A stretch of DNA of 20,867 nt, taken from IMG/VR virus record IMGVR_UViG_3300044623_000161, positions 1 to 20,867 of that record. One strand, written 5' to 3'. Under the pieces are notes generated by a model. That model did not search any database. It was given only the letters and a program-made list of their open reading frames with translations, and was not told the origin of the DNA. The first letter of the stretch is position 1, and each line of letters opens with the position of its first letter. This stretch comes from a virus. A program made the translations under genes and the position numbers. Below are positions 8,301 to 17,122 of the stretch, piece after piece.

Positions 8301-8811
8301 GAGTCTTGTTAGCAATGATGTCGAGACCCTGTAGAAACTTAAAGGATCCTTCGGCACCAATAGTCGTAGTTCCCGTGAATGTCTTGGATCCCGTAATGGT
8401 CTCAGCGAAATTGATGCTGACCCCTGCTCCACCCTGGTCGAGGAACTGATCCGAGGATTCCTGAGATACATACAGGGAGTTCAGCTGCGACATATCCAGG
8501 TCTGATGCAGTCAGTACATCACCATCGGTAAAGTTGATCACACGGTCAGCCTCACGCGCCGGTGTGAATCGACGGAGCATCACATTGCCTGGTGTTTGAC
8601 CATCTGGCGGAATATCGAAGTGGACATAGGTTGCACCGTTGATGGTCACGAAAGACCAGCCACTCGATATCTGTGTCTGATTCACATACACCCGTACATG
8701 ACTTGGGTCGAGCGGTGCTCCCCCGTAGAAGGTCACCAAGAAGTCATTGGTGCTGCCATTGCCTGAGTAGAAAGTACGGGCGTAGTAGTTCAGTTCATAG
8801 AATGCTGGCAT
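5371..8811 (-). CDS. Tail fibre protein (T7 gp17-like N-terminus, long modular shaft)
   Basis: This 1146-residue fibre is about twice the length of T7 gp17 (553). The N-terminal ~125 residues are the T7 fibre attachment domain: FxVTF, a VMLRRFTP strand, then DRVINFTDGDVLTASDLD, closely paralleling RLVDFTDGSILRAYDLN in T7. It anchors the trimer at the tail nozzle. Residues ~130-1040 are a shaft of repeated modules, including a GGDLTSSYPSPTIGNNKVTY segment typical of phage fibres at 891-910. Residues ~1045-1146 are a distinct Trp/Gly-rich tip (GIGSVQFMGWQTN, GYGGTWKMRAVG, GHYTLVRIS) that probably binds the receptor. The start overlaps the gp16-like stop as TGATG, with GAGGAAA just upstream. I see no C-terminal autoproteolytic chaperone signature. 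Confidence 0.94.
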   Translation of the reverse strand: MPAFYELNYYARTFYSGNGSTNDFLVTFYGGAPLDPSHVRVYVNQTQISSGWSFVTINGATYVHFDIPPDGQTPGNVMLRRFTPAREADRVINFTDGDVLTASDLDMSQLNSLYVSQESSDQFLDQGGAGVSINFAETITGSKTFTGTTTIGAEGSFKFLQGLDIIANKTPDGKQYVLGANGTSGDVHWEETTINAGSLPATVVLTDSIQTIDGQKTFTGAVEINAPLKVTGSAVSGKALVSSTNDGSVAWSSIVNGIKLGSEAASPSTGTVVITPASIGAIAVGATGATQTVAGPVNFTGSVGLGDNAAADTLTVTSDLNLVIGNQAAGKVLTCLDVDGSAAWVSPTATGVTSVNNQAGPTVSLSASDVGAVSIDTNQDINGAKVFTNSVTLGTASNDIIYVGGALRIPGGTNGQVLMASGDGTQVIWQNATAAGVSNVNGATGAVTITAAGLGAYTANTIPVATVNQQGIMQVGSGLSVTAGVVSVNQNATLPIATADILGGIKIGSGLSINASTGVVSATLNGAVGVNLFNGRAGDVTPATADYTAAQVTNAVDTNTTQTIAAAKKFTVAPTVTSSGTAVGTDGSNGVSIEPAGLVKVQRVNDNDHVWEGVAPGGGVTSFIEADGDAYFSGLLTTGLGFSSPGGLTIGQNAGTGISITGTLKFSGSGTPSVGSVMACTAIDGAIGTVAWAAPSNAPVTTVNGLTGAVKVSIDGEASPTGNLGGVTKGTTQTISGVKTFSANQIFQANVNLGNDPADIITVSGTLVIPQGGANGKVLTCNGSNQGVWTVPVITTVNNQTGSVVITPENIGAATTGALTTLTGQVTDAVTASTNAYNTAVAAAGVAANKLSSVTITTTQIDNLGVSCLEGLGTAASPLKVLGASPLGVAGGDLTSSYPSPTIGNNKVTYGKMQQVQLGYRLLGNPAVSGPANVTEISLGTGLGFDAGQLKNTAIPTVSASGTNTFTGANTFQGNVTVGDAAADALTVNATMSTVAPVTLGATSSTNQITINGPLKITSGTPVAGQVLTCDGSGNATWEQSAANPYTPSLTGIGSVQFMGWQTNVTAPDSQWCFPTSDLLVSVGGGSNPQLRIKAGYGGTWKMRAVGATSGYIYTLTESAGPPRGTSTANGTNYSPTGHYTLVRIS
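5692..8424 (-). repeat. Repeated shaft modules in the gp17-like fibre
   Basis: A module of roughly 80-95 residues recurs along the shaft with the order: TQTIxGxKTFTGxVxLG, DxITVxGxLxIP, G(K/Q)VLTCxGxGxxxW, then VTxVNxxTGxVxITxxxIGA. The terminal Trp of the third element occurs at about residues 189, 251, 344, 429, 692, 789 and 1038, giving at least seven copies. The fourth element is clear at 351-372, 436-456, 699-713 and 795-813. The stretch 457-670 is less regular. Copies are diverged at the DNA level, so this is an old expansion rather than a recent tandem array. Confidence 0.8.
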
Positions 8812-11800
8812 CAGTTTCCTCGGTAAAGATTGGCTTTAACATCACGGGCATGAGCCATGGCTTGGGCTAGTTCAGGCGACTCTTTGATTAACTTCTCTAG
8901 GGCAACGCGACGGTAGTCAGATACCTGCCCTCGGATGAGCGATGTGCGGGGACTTGTGATCCCATCGGTTCCCATTTCAGGGAGACCCTTGAAGAACGGT
9001 GATGAGATCACGGAGCGCAGTTGGTCACGCACAGTCTTCCCACCGATCTTCACTTGACCCGTGAGTTCCCCATAGCGGTCATAGGCAGACTGACCGTTCT
9101 TCAACTTGATCTGCTTGAGATCGATGTTGCCTGGGAGGGTTCGACGGGCACCACCGACTGAGATCAATGAATCCGATAGAGCACGGTTCACAGGATCCTT
9201 GGTTGCCCTGGTGGCATTCACGGGGAGAAGAAGAGACCAAGGGCTCTCTGCACCTTGCAGTGGTTCACCAAGAGCATTACGAGTCTTATCCACTGAGACA
9301 CCCGTAAGGGGCAAACGAGCCAAGATGGCATCGACTGCGTTACGGGTTTCATAGATGGTGCTATCAGTAAAGGCTGCCTCAGTCTGTGCCAAGGCGTTCG
9401 GTACAACTGCTCCTGCAAACTGACGCATCATCTTGTTTGCAGCAGCCTCATCACCCATGGCCGCCGACATAGCCGTAGTCAATCCACGCAGGTATGACTT
9501 GGAAGTCACATTGTTCGCAATGGACATCATGGCAGCCTTAGAGATACCCATGATGATCCCGTTGTCCTCAGGGGTTGGGTCATAGGTGCTGCGGCTGATG
9601 TCCACAGTGTCCGCAACGATGCCAAGGAAGGTGGCTACTGGGTCATTGCGTCCAAAGGAGACATACACGCCTCCCACCTTGATGGCATACGGTTGCCAAC
9701 CGGATGCCAGGAGTTGCTTTCGGATGTCGGGATCTACAGGACCCTTGCCCGTGATCATGCCACTCGCTGCTAGACCGATGCCTGTGGTGTACAGGACAGT
9801 TCCGGTAGCCAATCGCCCTGCTGCCTGAGCCACTGCCTTCTGATCACCAGCCTTGGCTGCTTGCACCCAAGCGAGACCCTGACCAATGGGGTTACGGTCT
9901 GTAACGAAGGCGAGTAGGTTCGTAGGGGTCTTGATGAACGGAACAATCAGTTGCAGTTCAGGTACATGACCGACTGCTGTTGAGAACGCCTTGCCGATGT
10001 TGCCTACGAGTCGTGAGCCAAAGGGTGCTGCTTCATCAGCAATATCGGTGTAGTCACGCTTCCAAGTCTGCTCCTTGACTCGACGCTCGATTTCCCCTGA
10101 GACACGCTGAAGGATTCGATAGTCCTCACCGGCGGCCTGTTGCATATTGCCACCAAAGGGAGCCAAGTCGCTATCGACAGTGGCATCCCAATTCTGATCG
10201 ATATATCGTTGGACTTCAGGGATGAATAGAGGATGAGCCTTTGCCCGGGCACCCGAGGCCTCCAAGGCAGACAGGACGGACTTGCGTTCAGCCTCATTAG
10301 GGATAGCCTTGATGGCTTCTCGATCAACCTTACCGGCTTTCATTGAGGCGTTGTAGAGGCGGCTGACCTCAGTGACTACTGCTGGATCAGTTACAGGTTT
10401 CCCTAGGCGATCAGCAACCACGGTACCGAGGGTTTCCCGGAAAGCACCGGGCAGGTACTTATCCCGAGCCTGACGGAACCCACGCTCTTCAACAGTCTTG
10501 CGGGTGTACATCTGACCATCGATGAAGAGGAGATCACGGAGCCTCGCTACCTCTGCTGATACGGCAGCATCAGTAAGAGGCTTGCCCATGCGTGGCGCAA
10601 TATCAGCACGGATAACCGTATCTGCCTCAGACCGGGCAACGATGGTCATAGCGACCTCATCGCTCGCCCCGAGGACTCGCATGGGAGCGTTGACCACTTG
10701 TCCAAAGAAGTCCATTGCAGCACCGGCGGGTGTGCGCTGGACTGCGCCGGTGACATCATCAACCTTGTTAAGCCAAGTAACACCCTTAGATCCAATGCGT
10801 CGCCCAGGTACGAACTCATCACCGTATTGTTGGTTTCCTCTACCGAGAACGAAGGAGTCCCCTTCTTCTGACAGGGAGATCTTCATCGCCTGATAGGCAT
10901 CCGTAGTCTGTGACCAGTACCGCGTGAGTACCGATAGTTCATTCGCTGCGCCCGCTGCATCACCTGACAATGCTTTGCCAGCAGCCCGCTCAAGAGGCAT
11001 TGCCAACATCTGCAAGCCGTTCCATGCATTGACTGCAAGGGTCTTTGGTCCCGACAGGATCGAGTTACGGAACATCTCAACCGTCACACGCATTCCGCTT
11101 CGATAGGAACCTTCTGTGAGTAGTTGGGCAGCGCGGCGGCCTGTCTTGGGATCTAGTAGAAGTAACTGGAGAGTATCCCCCATCATTTCCATACGCACCC
11201 GCTGTTCCGCTGGTGTGAGTGCAAGGAACTGCTTACCTATCGTTTCCGTATCACTAAAGGCTTGAGACATTTGAAGGCTCTTGCCTATGTTTGATTTGAT
11301 CCCCTCGGATGCTCTGAATATCTCAGTAAATGCCCTCAGCGCAGCATCAGAATCTGCTCCTGGCGCACGGATGGCTTGTAGGGCGTTGTAGCGTGATGCT
11401 GCTGTGAGACCTTCGAGGAAGGGCATCATGTCAACCAGCTGTTTAGATGTAACTAACCCACGCTGCATTAACTGAATCCCCTCCGCAGCATTGATCGCAC
11501 CTGTCTCCACAGCAGCCTTAACCGAGGCTATGCCGGTCATACGGTTGATTTCGTTTGTGGCAGGAGTTCCTTTGGCAAACTTATCGGGATTCGCCTCGTA
11601 CTGACGGAGGGCGACGATTGCCTCTTCAAGCATATTGGGAGTAGGTGGTACCCCGGATCTCCCTGGGATCTTCCCAAGAAGTGGTTTCAGATTGATGAGA
11701 CCCTTCTTCTCTAATTCATCGATACGGGCAGCAAGGGCAGCTACATCGGCTCCGCTAGTGTGCAGATCGTGAAGTTCCTTCATCGAAGGTGGGTCATTAA

Positions 11801-13556
11801 CAACAGTCCGCATCCCGTCCACACTCGGAGGCGCAAATGCTGTAGTACCAGCAGCACTCTGCCCATACATACGCTGCTCTGCACGGCGACCTGCACCGAA
11901 GTAGAACTCAGAATCCTTAGCAAGCGCGTAGCGACCGTTGAGCCAATCCTTAGTCAGCTTGTCGTACTTGGCACCACCGAACACCGCCTTGACTTCAGTA
12001 AGAGTGTTCTTGGTGAAGTAGCGGAGGAAGCCAAGTACTGACTTGGTATCTGCTTCAAGAGCGAGGCGCGAGAATGTTGCATCAGTCAATGTCTCTGCAA
12101 CCCACTCATCCATATTGATGAGGCGATACCACTCAGAGACAGGAATCTTCTTATCGAGAACAGCCTTCTTAAATGTCTTGGAGACAGCACCATCTACGGT
12201 TGCCTCGCGGGGACTGATGCCATGCTTATCAAAGAACGCAACATGAGCCTTCTCATAGTCACGCTTCATTGAAGCCAACATGGAATCATCGAGGTACCCA
12301 GTGAGTGAGTGCCACACTTCATGGACGAAGGTTCTCTTGGCATCACCTGTAGTGGTAGCGCGGCGGGCGATGTTGATGACATCCTGCGTGAAGGAGAATG
12401 ATCCATTCTGATTAGGACCTAACTTCCTGAAGCGGATGCCCATGCTCTCAAAGTTGTCTACGCCCATCCGGCGGACAAGAGAGGTCATCATGGTGGCCTC
12501 TTCTTGAGTGATAGAGCCACCCTGTCCTGCCTCACGGTTAATCCGATCCATCATGGCTTCTGCACCACGCTTGACCGGGTACGCAGGATCAGATGTAGAT
12601 GGCTTCTTAGGAGCCGCATCAGCCGCCATGTCATCAACAGCAGAACCTGGTGGGACCTCATCAGCCGAATCAGTCAACGCATCAATGAGCGATGGTTTCG
12701 GGGCAACCTTGGCAGCCACAGCGTCACCCACAGGGGCAACCTCAGGCTGTGCCATCATGGAATCATCTTCAGCCCGACTAGCAGCATCCGCAGCATCCTG
12801 TAGATCCTTACCGGCGACCTGCATGGCACCCTGCACAGCCTCCTCTTCAGACTTACCAGCAGCCCGAAGACGCTTCATCTCCTTGACAGCCTTCATGGAT
12901 CCCTTGATTCCCGCGATGACTCCCTCAAAGGCACCACCAATGATGCCACCCTCAAGGGCGTTCTTTAGGCGACCTTCGAGTTCCGAGTCATTCATGTCGG
13001 TTGCCATGAACTGCGTGAAGGCGTTATTCAGTGCAGGGTTGTCCGCTTGCACCAAGAGGTCAGATAGGCGACCTGCATTGCCCTCGAAGGCAGCGAAGTC
13101 CGTAACGGCACCCTTGACAAAGGTTCCCCGGATAGCAGCCGCAGTACCACCCCCTGCTCCACCCAACCAACCGGCGGTGGCACCTACAGCACCAGGGATC
13201 TTTGAGGCTGCCCCAAGGACACCCCCGGCCGCGAGGAACCCGGTGGCTACCTGCGAGATACCTGACACAATGGAACCAGACCATGATGTGCTGGTGCCCA
13301 GTGGATTCGTGTGCCAATCTGGGAGGAGATCCATGGTTGCCCAATCGGCAAGGTTGTAGACACCCTTGGCAGCATCGATGGCACCACGGGGGACAGCCTT
13401 GATGGTGTCGTAGGTATCCCAGATGGGCTTCGATGGTTCTGCTGCGGGATCAGTAGGTTCCCCGAGATCCGTGGGCATCTGAGGAGATACCTGACCGTTG
13501 ACGATGGCACTAAGCTCATCCTCGTTGAAGTATCTACTATTTGGTGTTGTTGGCAT
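8811..13556 (-). CDS. Internal virion/ejection protein (T7 gp16-like) with metallopeptidase motif
   Basis: The largest protein here (1581 residues; T7 gp16 has 1318) sits between gp15-like and the fibre, the T7 gene 16 place. In T7 this core protein is ejected and forms the channel across the envelope for DNA entry. Residues ~90-145 are Gly/Ala-rich and hydrophobic, followed by NAGRLSDLL. A Pro/Ala/Asp-rich linker covers ~265-325. At ~335-530 lies a zincin-like segment: HEVWH at 412-416 and EWVAE at 484-488. The C-terminal third has VPFIKTPTN at about 1205 and the hydrophobic TGTVLYTTGIGLAASGM with GWQPYAIKVGGVYVSFGR, features I know from large phage ejection proteins. I see nothing resembling the T7 N-terminal transglycosylase. 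Proteolytic activity is an inference from motif only. Confidence 0.9.
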   Translation of the reverse strand: MPTTPNSRYFNEDELSAIVNGQVSPQMPTDLGEPTDPAAEPSKPIWDTYDTIKAVPRGAIDAAKGVYNLADWATMDLLPDWHTNPLGTSTSWSGSIVSGISQVATGFLAAGGVLGAASKIPGAVGATAGWLGGAGGGTAAAIRGTFVKGAVTDFAAFEGNAGRLSDLLVQADNPALNNAFTQFMATDMNDSELEGRLKNALEGGIIGGAFEGVIAGIKGSMKAVKEMKRLRAAGKSEEEAVQGAMQVAGKDLQDAADAASRAEDDSMMAQPEVAPVGDAVAAKVAPKPSLIDALTDSADEVPPGSAVDDMAADAAPKKPSTSDPAYPVKRGAEAMMDRINREAGQGGSITQEEATMMTSLVRRMGVDNFESMGIRFRKLGPNQNGSFSFTQDVINIARRATTTGDAKRTFVHEVWHSLTGYLDDSMLASMKRDYEKAHVAFFDKHGISPREATVDGAVSKTFKKAVLDKKIPVSEWYRLINMDEWVAETLTDATFSRLALEADTKSVLGFLRYFTKNTLTEVKAVFGGAKYDKLTKDWLNGRYALAKDSEFYFGAGRRAEQRMYGQSAAGTTAFAPPSVDGMRTVVNDPPSMKELHDLHTSGADVAALAARIDELEKKGLINLKPLLGKIPGRSGVPPTPNMLEEAIVALRQYEANPDKFAKGTPATNEINRMTGIASVKAAVETGAINAAEGIQLMQRGLVTSKQLVDMMPFLEGLTAASRYNALQAIRAPGADSDAALRAFTEIFRASEGIKSNIGKSLQMSQAFSDTETIGKQFLALTPAEQRVRMEMMGDTLQLLLLDPKTGRRAAQLLTEGSYRSGMRVTVEMFRNSILSGPKTLAVNAWNGLQMLAMPLERAAGKALSGDAAGAANELSVLTRYWSQTTDAYQAMKISLSEEGDSFVLGRGNQQYGDEFVPGRRIGSKGVTWLNKVDDVTGAVQRTPAGAAMDFFGQVVNAPMRVLGASDEVAMTIVARSEADTVIRADIAPRMGKPLTDAAVSAEVARLRDLLFIDGQMYTRKTVEERGFRQARDKYLPGAFRETLGTVVADRLGKPVTDPAVVTEVSRLYNASMKAGKVDREAIKAIPNEAERKSVLSALEASGARAKAHPLFIPEVQRYIDQNWDATVDSDLAPFGGNMQQAAGEDYRILQRVSGEIERRVKEQTWKRDYTDIADEAAPFGSRLVGNIGKAFSTAVGHVPELQLIVPFIKTPTNLLAFVTDRNPIGQGLAWVQAAKAGDQKAVAQAAGRLATGTVLYTTGIGLAASGMITGKGPVDPDIRKQLLASGWQPYAIKVGGVYVSFGRNDPVATFLGIVADTVDISRSTYDPTPEDNGIIMGISKAAMMSIANNVTSKSYLRGLTTAMSAAMGDEAAANKMMRQFAGAVVPNALAQTEAAFTDSTIYETRNAVDAILARLPLTGVSVDKTRNALGEPLQGAESPWSLLLPVNATRATKDPVNRALSDSLISVGGARRTLPGNIDLKQIKLKNGQSAYDRYGELTGQVKIGGKTVRDQLRSVISSPFFKGLPEMGTDGITSPRTSLIRGQVSDYRRVALEKLIKESPELAQAMAHARDVKANLYRGN

Positions 13557-13559
13557 TGA

Positions 13560-15956
13560 TTATTTCGTGAGACTCGGGTTCTTGATGAGGAGCTGCCTCT
13601 TGTACCGAATGAGTTCTGCTTGACGCGCTACGAAGGCTTCTCTGACTTGAGCAGAGAGACCAAGTGCATCCATGACCTTGTTGGTTGTGAGTGGGCTCAT
13701 CAGTTCAAGTTCGTTCTTGAACATAGGCACTGTGAATGCATAGTCAACGGCGGCTTCCTTGTTGGGAAGTACCACGCCGAATACCGGGACACCATCGGAT
13801 GTTTGGTTTGCAATGACTTCTTGCGCTGACAGACCAGCAGTCATAGATCGCTTGACACGGCCATACTGCTGAAGGACTAAGTCAGGTGTGTATTCACGGT
13901 TGGTGTTGAAAAGGACACCTCGGCGCACCACGCCAACCTTGCCTTCCTTCTGTGCGGTAGACCACATATCACCCAGACGCTGTAGGAGTTTGTCTGTGTT
14001 GTAGACAGCACCGAGGTTCATATCCAAAGCAACTTGGTTGATTTGTGCAATCTCGCTCTGGAGGGATGTAACGAAGCCCTCGCTCTGCGCTTCAATTGAT
14101 ATACCCGCTCCCTTTGCTACAGCGAACGCATTGGTAACGGACATCTTCTGTTCCATAGCAACTTCTTCAATGAAGGCTTGGCGAGGTTCAATGACCTTAG
14201 GCTTACCAACGACGATCCCTGCTTCCGTAGCAGACTTCACACCACGCATAGCCTGGTTCTGCTCCTTGACCCTACCGTCGTAGTAGCCATCAAGAATCCC
14301 CACGACTGCTCGGTTGGCAACCTCAACACCCGAGGCAGCCTTGAGATCCCGGTAGGTCATCCCTGAGGTTGCATCGAGTACATCACCACGCACGAATGCT
14401 TTAACGCGTTCGTTAGCACCCGCTCTCCACTCAGTCTCTAGATCATTTGCTTCATCCATCTTGGACGGAGGCAGCATGGGTTGCCCACTGGCATTCCTGC
14501 CGGTAGCCATGTCAGCATCGACATAACTCTGAAGGATCTTTGCGGTGATCCCCTTGCCATTCTGTTGGACATAGGCCGTAGTAGCACCACGCACCACACC
14601 AATATTCTCTTGCCAGTGCCTATCAAGCATCATCTGGCTTTGGATAGGTAGTTTGGTCATGCGGTCACGGAGTAGTCCGCGATCAGGGATTGATCCATCG
14701 TCAATTGCATCCATGATGTCCCGAGTTTCTGCATCAGAAGCAGCGTTTCTCTGCACACCAACGGCAGCAAACAGCGGGCTCAACTTAAGTTGGATTGCTG
14801 AACGCAACCCATCACGGACATCAGGCTTCATATCCGGATTCTTAGTTACATATTCATCGAGGAGCTTCTCTGTGATCTGCTGCGCCTGTTCAGCATTGCC
14901 AGCCATAATGGCTGCACTGACCTTCTCATTCCAACCGAGGGCATAGAGCCCACGGACACCCTGTTGGATGTTCTGGTCAAAGACCCGTTCATTCCGGGTT
15001 GCCTCAGCAGCAATCTCGTTGAGCCGCTGATCCTTGATGGTCAATAGGTTTGAATAGAAGGCAGGGTTCTGATTGATCTGAGCCTTACCAAAGGACAACT
15101 TGCCCATGGCTGACATCATGGTCTCCACTTCAGCCTCATCCTTGGTCTGCGAGATCGCGGTCTCAAAGCCACCCAGGAGAACCTTACGAGCAATCAGCGG
15201 ATCCGTAGTGGTCAAGTGGATACTGTCCACCATCTGCTGCATGGCTACACCCACGGAACCCTTAGAGTCCCATTCATAGCCACTGGCACCAGCAGTCCGT
15301 AGAGCCTCAGCGATACCGTTCTGAGTCTGCTCAACAGCAACGAACTCCTGACGCTTCAGCATCTCCGCTTGGAACTTACTGCTGAACTCAGCGTTGGCTT
15401 CTTGGGCAACCGAGGCAAACCCAGCAGCACCATAGATGTCTGATGTGAAGGCATCCATGCCCACCTTCTCGGCGGCCTGTTTGGCGATCTCAGAGAATGG
15501 CACAGGGTTCGCAGGGTCTGTGGCAGATGCTGAGAGTGACGCTAAAGCGTTCCTGTACTGGAGGCCACCGGATCGCCCAAAGTTCTTACGGGCTTCCATG
15601 AGGAAGAATGGGTTCGCTGAATCAGGTGCATTGTTCTTGACAACGGCTTCCTTGAAGGCGCGGTTGAGGGCGAACTGACGCTCCTCGGGGGTAGCGTTGG
15701 GATCTACATTGAGATCAACCTGGGAGAAGTCAACAGAGGCTCCTTGGATCGCAAGGTTCCGCTTGTCCTCCTCAGCAGCCCGCGCAAGCATTCCTTGGAG
15801 TGATGGGGAGAACCCGGAGAGAGCCTCACCCAATTGCTGTAAGGAGTTACCACGAAGTTGTTGACCTGGTGCCGGGGTGACATTGAGGTTCACCGGCGAG
15901 GCTGAAGGTTGAATGGCGACCTGCGTGAGGTCACGGGGTGTAAGGGATGTTGCCAT
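13560..15956 (-). CDS. Internal virion protein (T7 gp15-like)
   Basis: This protein is placed by synteny and composition: 798 residues (T7 gp15 has 747), between the gp14-like and gp16-like genes. It is a soluble, mostly helical protein with many Gln, Ala and Asp residues, no signal peptide and no membrane helix. In T7, gp15 stacks with gp14 and gp16 in the internal core and forms the periplasmic part of the ejection tunnel. The N-terminus has a Pro-rich segment (VNLNVTPAPGQQLRGN) followed by helices (LQQLGEALSGFSPSLQGML). I chose ATG at 15956, which overlaps the gp14-like stop as TAATG; a GTG five codons earlier (15971) is also possible. The C-terminus is basic and helical. Sequence motifs diagnostic of gp15 are not obvious to me, so the assignment leans on gene order. 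Confidence 0.85.
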   Translation of the reverse strand: MATSLTPRDLTQVAIQPSASPVNLNVTPAPGQQLRGNSLQQLGEALSGFSPSLQGMLARAAEEDKRNLAIQGASVDFSQVDLNVDPNATPEERQFALNRAFKEAVVKNNAPDSANPFFLMEARKNFGRSGGLQYRNALASLSASATDPANPVPFSEIAKQAAEKVGMDAFTSDIYGAAGFASVAQEANAEFSSKFQAEMLKRQEFVAVEQTQNGIAEALRTAGASGYEWDSKGSVGVAMQQMVDSIHLTTTDPLIARKVLLGGFETAISQTKDEAEVETMMSAMGKLSFGKAQINQNPAFYSNLLTIKDQRLNEIAAEATRNERVFDQNIQQGVRGLYALGWNEKVSAAIMAGNAEQAQQITEKLLDEYVTKNPDMKPDVRDGLRSAIQLKLSPLFAAVGVQRNAASDAETRDIMDAIDDGSIPDRGLLRDRMTKLPIQSQMMLDRHWQENIGVVRGATTAYVQQNGKGITAKILQSYVDADMATGRNASGQPMLPPSKMDEANDLETEWRAGANERVKAFVRGDVLDATSGMTYRDLKAASGVEVANRAVVGILDGYYDGRVKEQNQAMRGVKSATEAGIVVGKPKVIEPRQAFIEEVAMEQKMSVTNAFAVAKGAGISIEAQSEGFVTSLQSEIAQINQVALDMNLGAVYNTDKLLQRLGDMWSTAQKEGKVGVVRRGVLFNTNREYTPDLVLQQYGRVKRSMTAGLSAQEVIANQTSDGVPVFGVVLPNKEAAVDYAFTVPMFKNELELMSPLTTNKVMDALGLSAQVREAFVARQAELIRYKRQLLIKNPSLTK

Positions 15957-16666
15957 TATCGGTTGTACCACCCACGGCTAGTCATGCGTACTGAGGTTGG
16001 GATAGATCCCATGAAAGCTTCGCGACGAGCGAGTGTTGAGTAGTTGGCTGAAGGTGCTGACTCACTGCCCCAGCCCATTCGATCTGGATTGCCATACTGA
16101 TTTACTGCGCCGATCACACTTCCACCTACCTGAAGAGCAGGAACAAACGGACTCGGTGCGGTAGTCGTTGGGTAGGAACGGATCATGACTCCATCGGCTT
16201 GCCCCTGCATACCGAGTTGTTCAATCATCAGTTGGCGACTACGGAAGTCGTAGTTGAGGTTGACATTGGCGATGGATTCATTCTGTTGACGGGTGAACTC
16301 GTTCATTAACATATTGACGGAGTTGCCCTGGATACCTGCTTCACCCGTAGTGGTACGAATGGAACCAAAGGCAGTCTCTGCTTCCTGACGGATCTGCTGA
16401 ACCTGTTGAGCCTTACTGATCTGCTCCTCACGCTGACGGACACCTACCTGCTGATATTGGAGTTGCAGGTTCTCTTGGGCAAGACGCTGCCCTTCTTCGT
16501 ACTGGTACTTCTGTGAGTCAGCCGCTTGCTTCTGACCGGCATAGGACACACCGGCACTCGCTGCTGTTGCTGCCACCGATAGCACTGCCATGGTTCCAGC
16601 AGCAGCAGCTGCTGCCTCTGATGCTCCAAGAGCAATACCAATGGGTGCTAGGAATGGAATACACAT
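15956..16666 (-). CDS. Internal virion protein (T7 gp14-like)
   Basis: The 236-residue protein (T7 gp14 has 196) occupies the gene 14 place. Residues ~5-45 are a hydrophobic Ala/Gly-rich stretch (LAPIGIALGASEAAAAAAG, then TMAVLSVAATAASAGVSYAG), followed by a long Gln/Glu-rich helix of about 80 residues (QKQAADSQKYQYEEGQRLAQ and on) that could form a coiled coil. GSIRTTTGEAGIQGNSV at about 100-116 and NESIANVNLNYDFRSRQL after it match the pattern I know from internal core proteins of T7-like and cyanophage podoviruses. In T7 gp14 is ejected first and forms a pore in the outer membrane, consistent with the hydrophobic N-terminus. The C-terminus is polar and ends RGWYNR. It follows the gp13-like gene after a three-base gap. 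Confidence 0.88.
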   Translation of the reverse strand: MCIPFLAPIGIALGASEAAAAAAGTMAVLSVAATAASAGVSYAGQKQAADSQKYQYEEGQRLAQENLQLQYQQVGVRQREEQISKAQQVQQIRQEAETAFGSIRTTTGEAGIQGNSVNMLMNEFTRQQNESIANVNLNYDFRSRQLMIEQLGMQGQADGVMIRSYPTTTAPSPFVPALQVGGSVIGAVNQYGNPDRMGWGSESAPSANYSTLARREAFMGSIPTSVRMTSRGWYNR

Positions 16667-16669
16667 GAG

Positions 16670-17122
16670 TTAGATAGCCTTTCGGTAGTAACCGATTCGT
16701 TGATTGTTGTGAGTAGCGATATTGGTGAGAGTGAATCCCACCCACACCAGCCAAGCTGTATGTTTCGTGTTTCGCATATCAACCCAGTTTCCTACTCCGG
16801 AAACATCAGGCAACTTGGAAACAGGAGTAATGATGTGGTTCACCCACAGCCGACTCTGCCGCAGGAATGCCATAGGAAACGTGAAGAGCTCTTCAGTCCC
16901 TAGAAGCCAGACGGTGCCGGTGGGCGTGATCCCGAACATGGCCGTGGGGTTCCCTGTTTCCCCGATGACGGTGAGGCACTGCAACGAATGCGCCAGACCC
17001 TCCCGCAGAGAACACAGCGGATCAACCCCCCACAAGTCGCACTCTTGTCTGTCAGCCTCACGCAGAGCTCCTGCGATCCGAGCACAATCGGCTTCTTTCG
17101 AGGGACGCACATGGGGGGTCAT
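16670..17122 (-). CDS. gp13-like protein with acetyltransferase-like (GNAT) fold
   Basis: The 150-residue protein starts in an ATGA overlap with the end of the gp12-like gene and lies before the gp14-like gene, the place of T7 gene 13 (138 aa), which is needed for correct particle assembly. It begins VRPSKEADCARIAGALREAD, the usual first strand and helix of GNAT-like proteins, continues with LTVIGETGNPTAMFGITP (strand pair), VWLLGTEELF, and ends NWVDMRNTKHTAWLVWVGF, which parallels the YVWVGNTSHIRFLKTIGA segment of T7 gp13. The acetyl-CoA loop (Q/RxxGxG/A) is not visible, so it is probably a structural or assembly factor that kept the fold, not an active acetyltransferase. Family placement combines motif and synteny. 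Confidence 0.87.
   Translation of the reverse strand: MTPHVRPSKEADCARIAGALREADRQECDLWGVDPLCSLREGLAHSLQCLTVIGETGNPTAMFGITPTGTVWLLGTEELFTFPMAFLRQSRLWVNHIITPVSKLPDVSGVGNWVDMRNTKHTAWLVWVGFTLTNIATHNNQRIGYYRKAI

Noticed and set aside
12508-13359. Plus-strand 283-codon open frame opposite the gp16-like gene
   Set aside because: It is antisense to a Gly/Ala-rich coding stretch, which leaves long open frames on the other strand. Its product is low-complexity Ser/Ala/Pro with no domain, and no other gene is on this strand.
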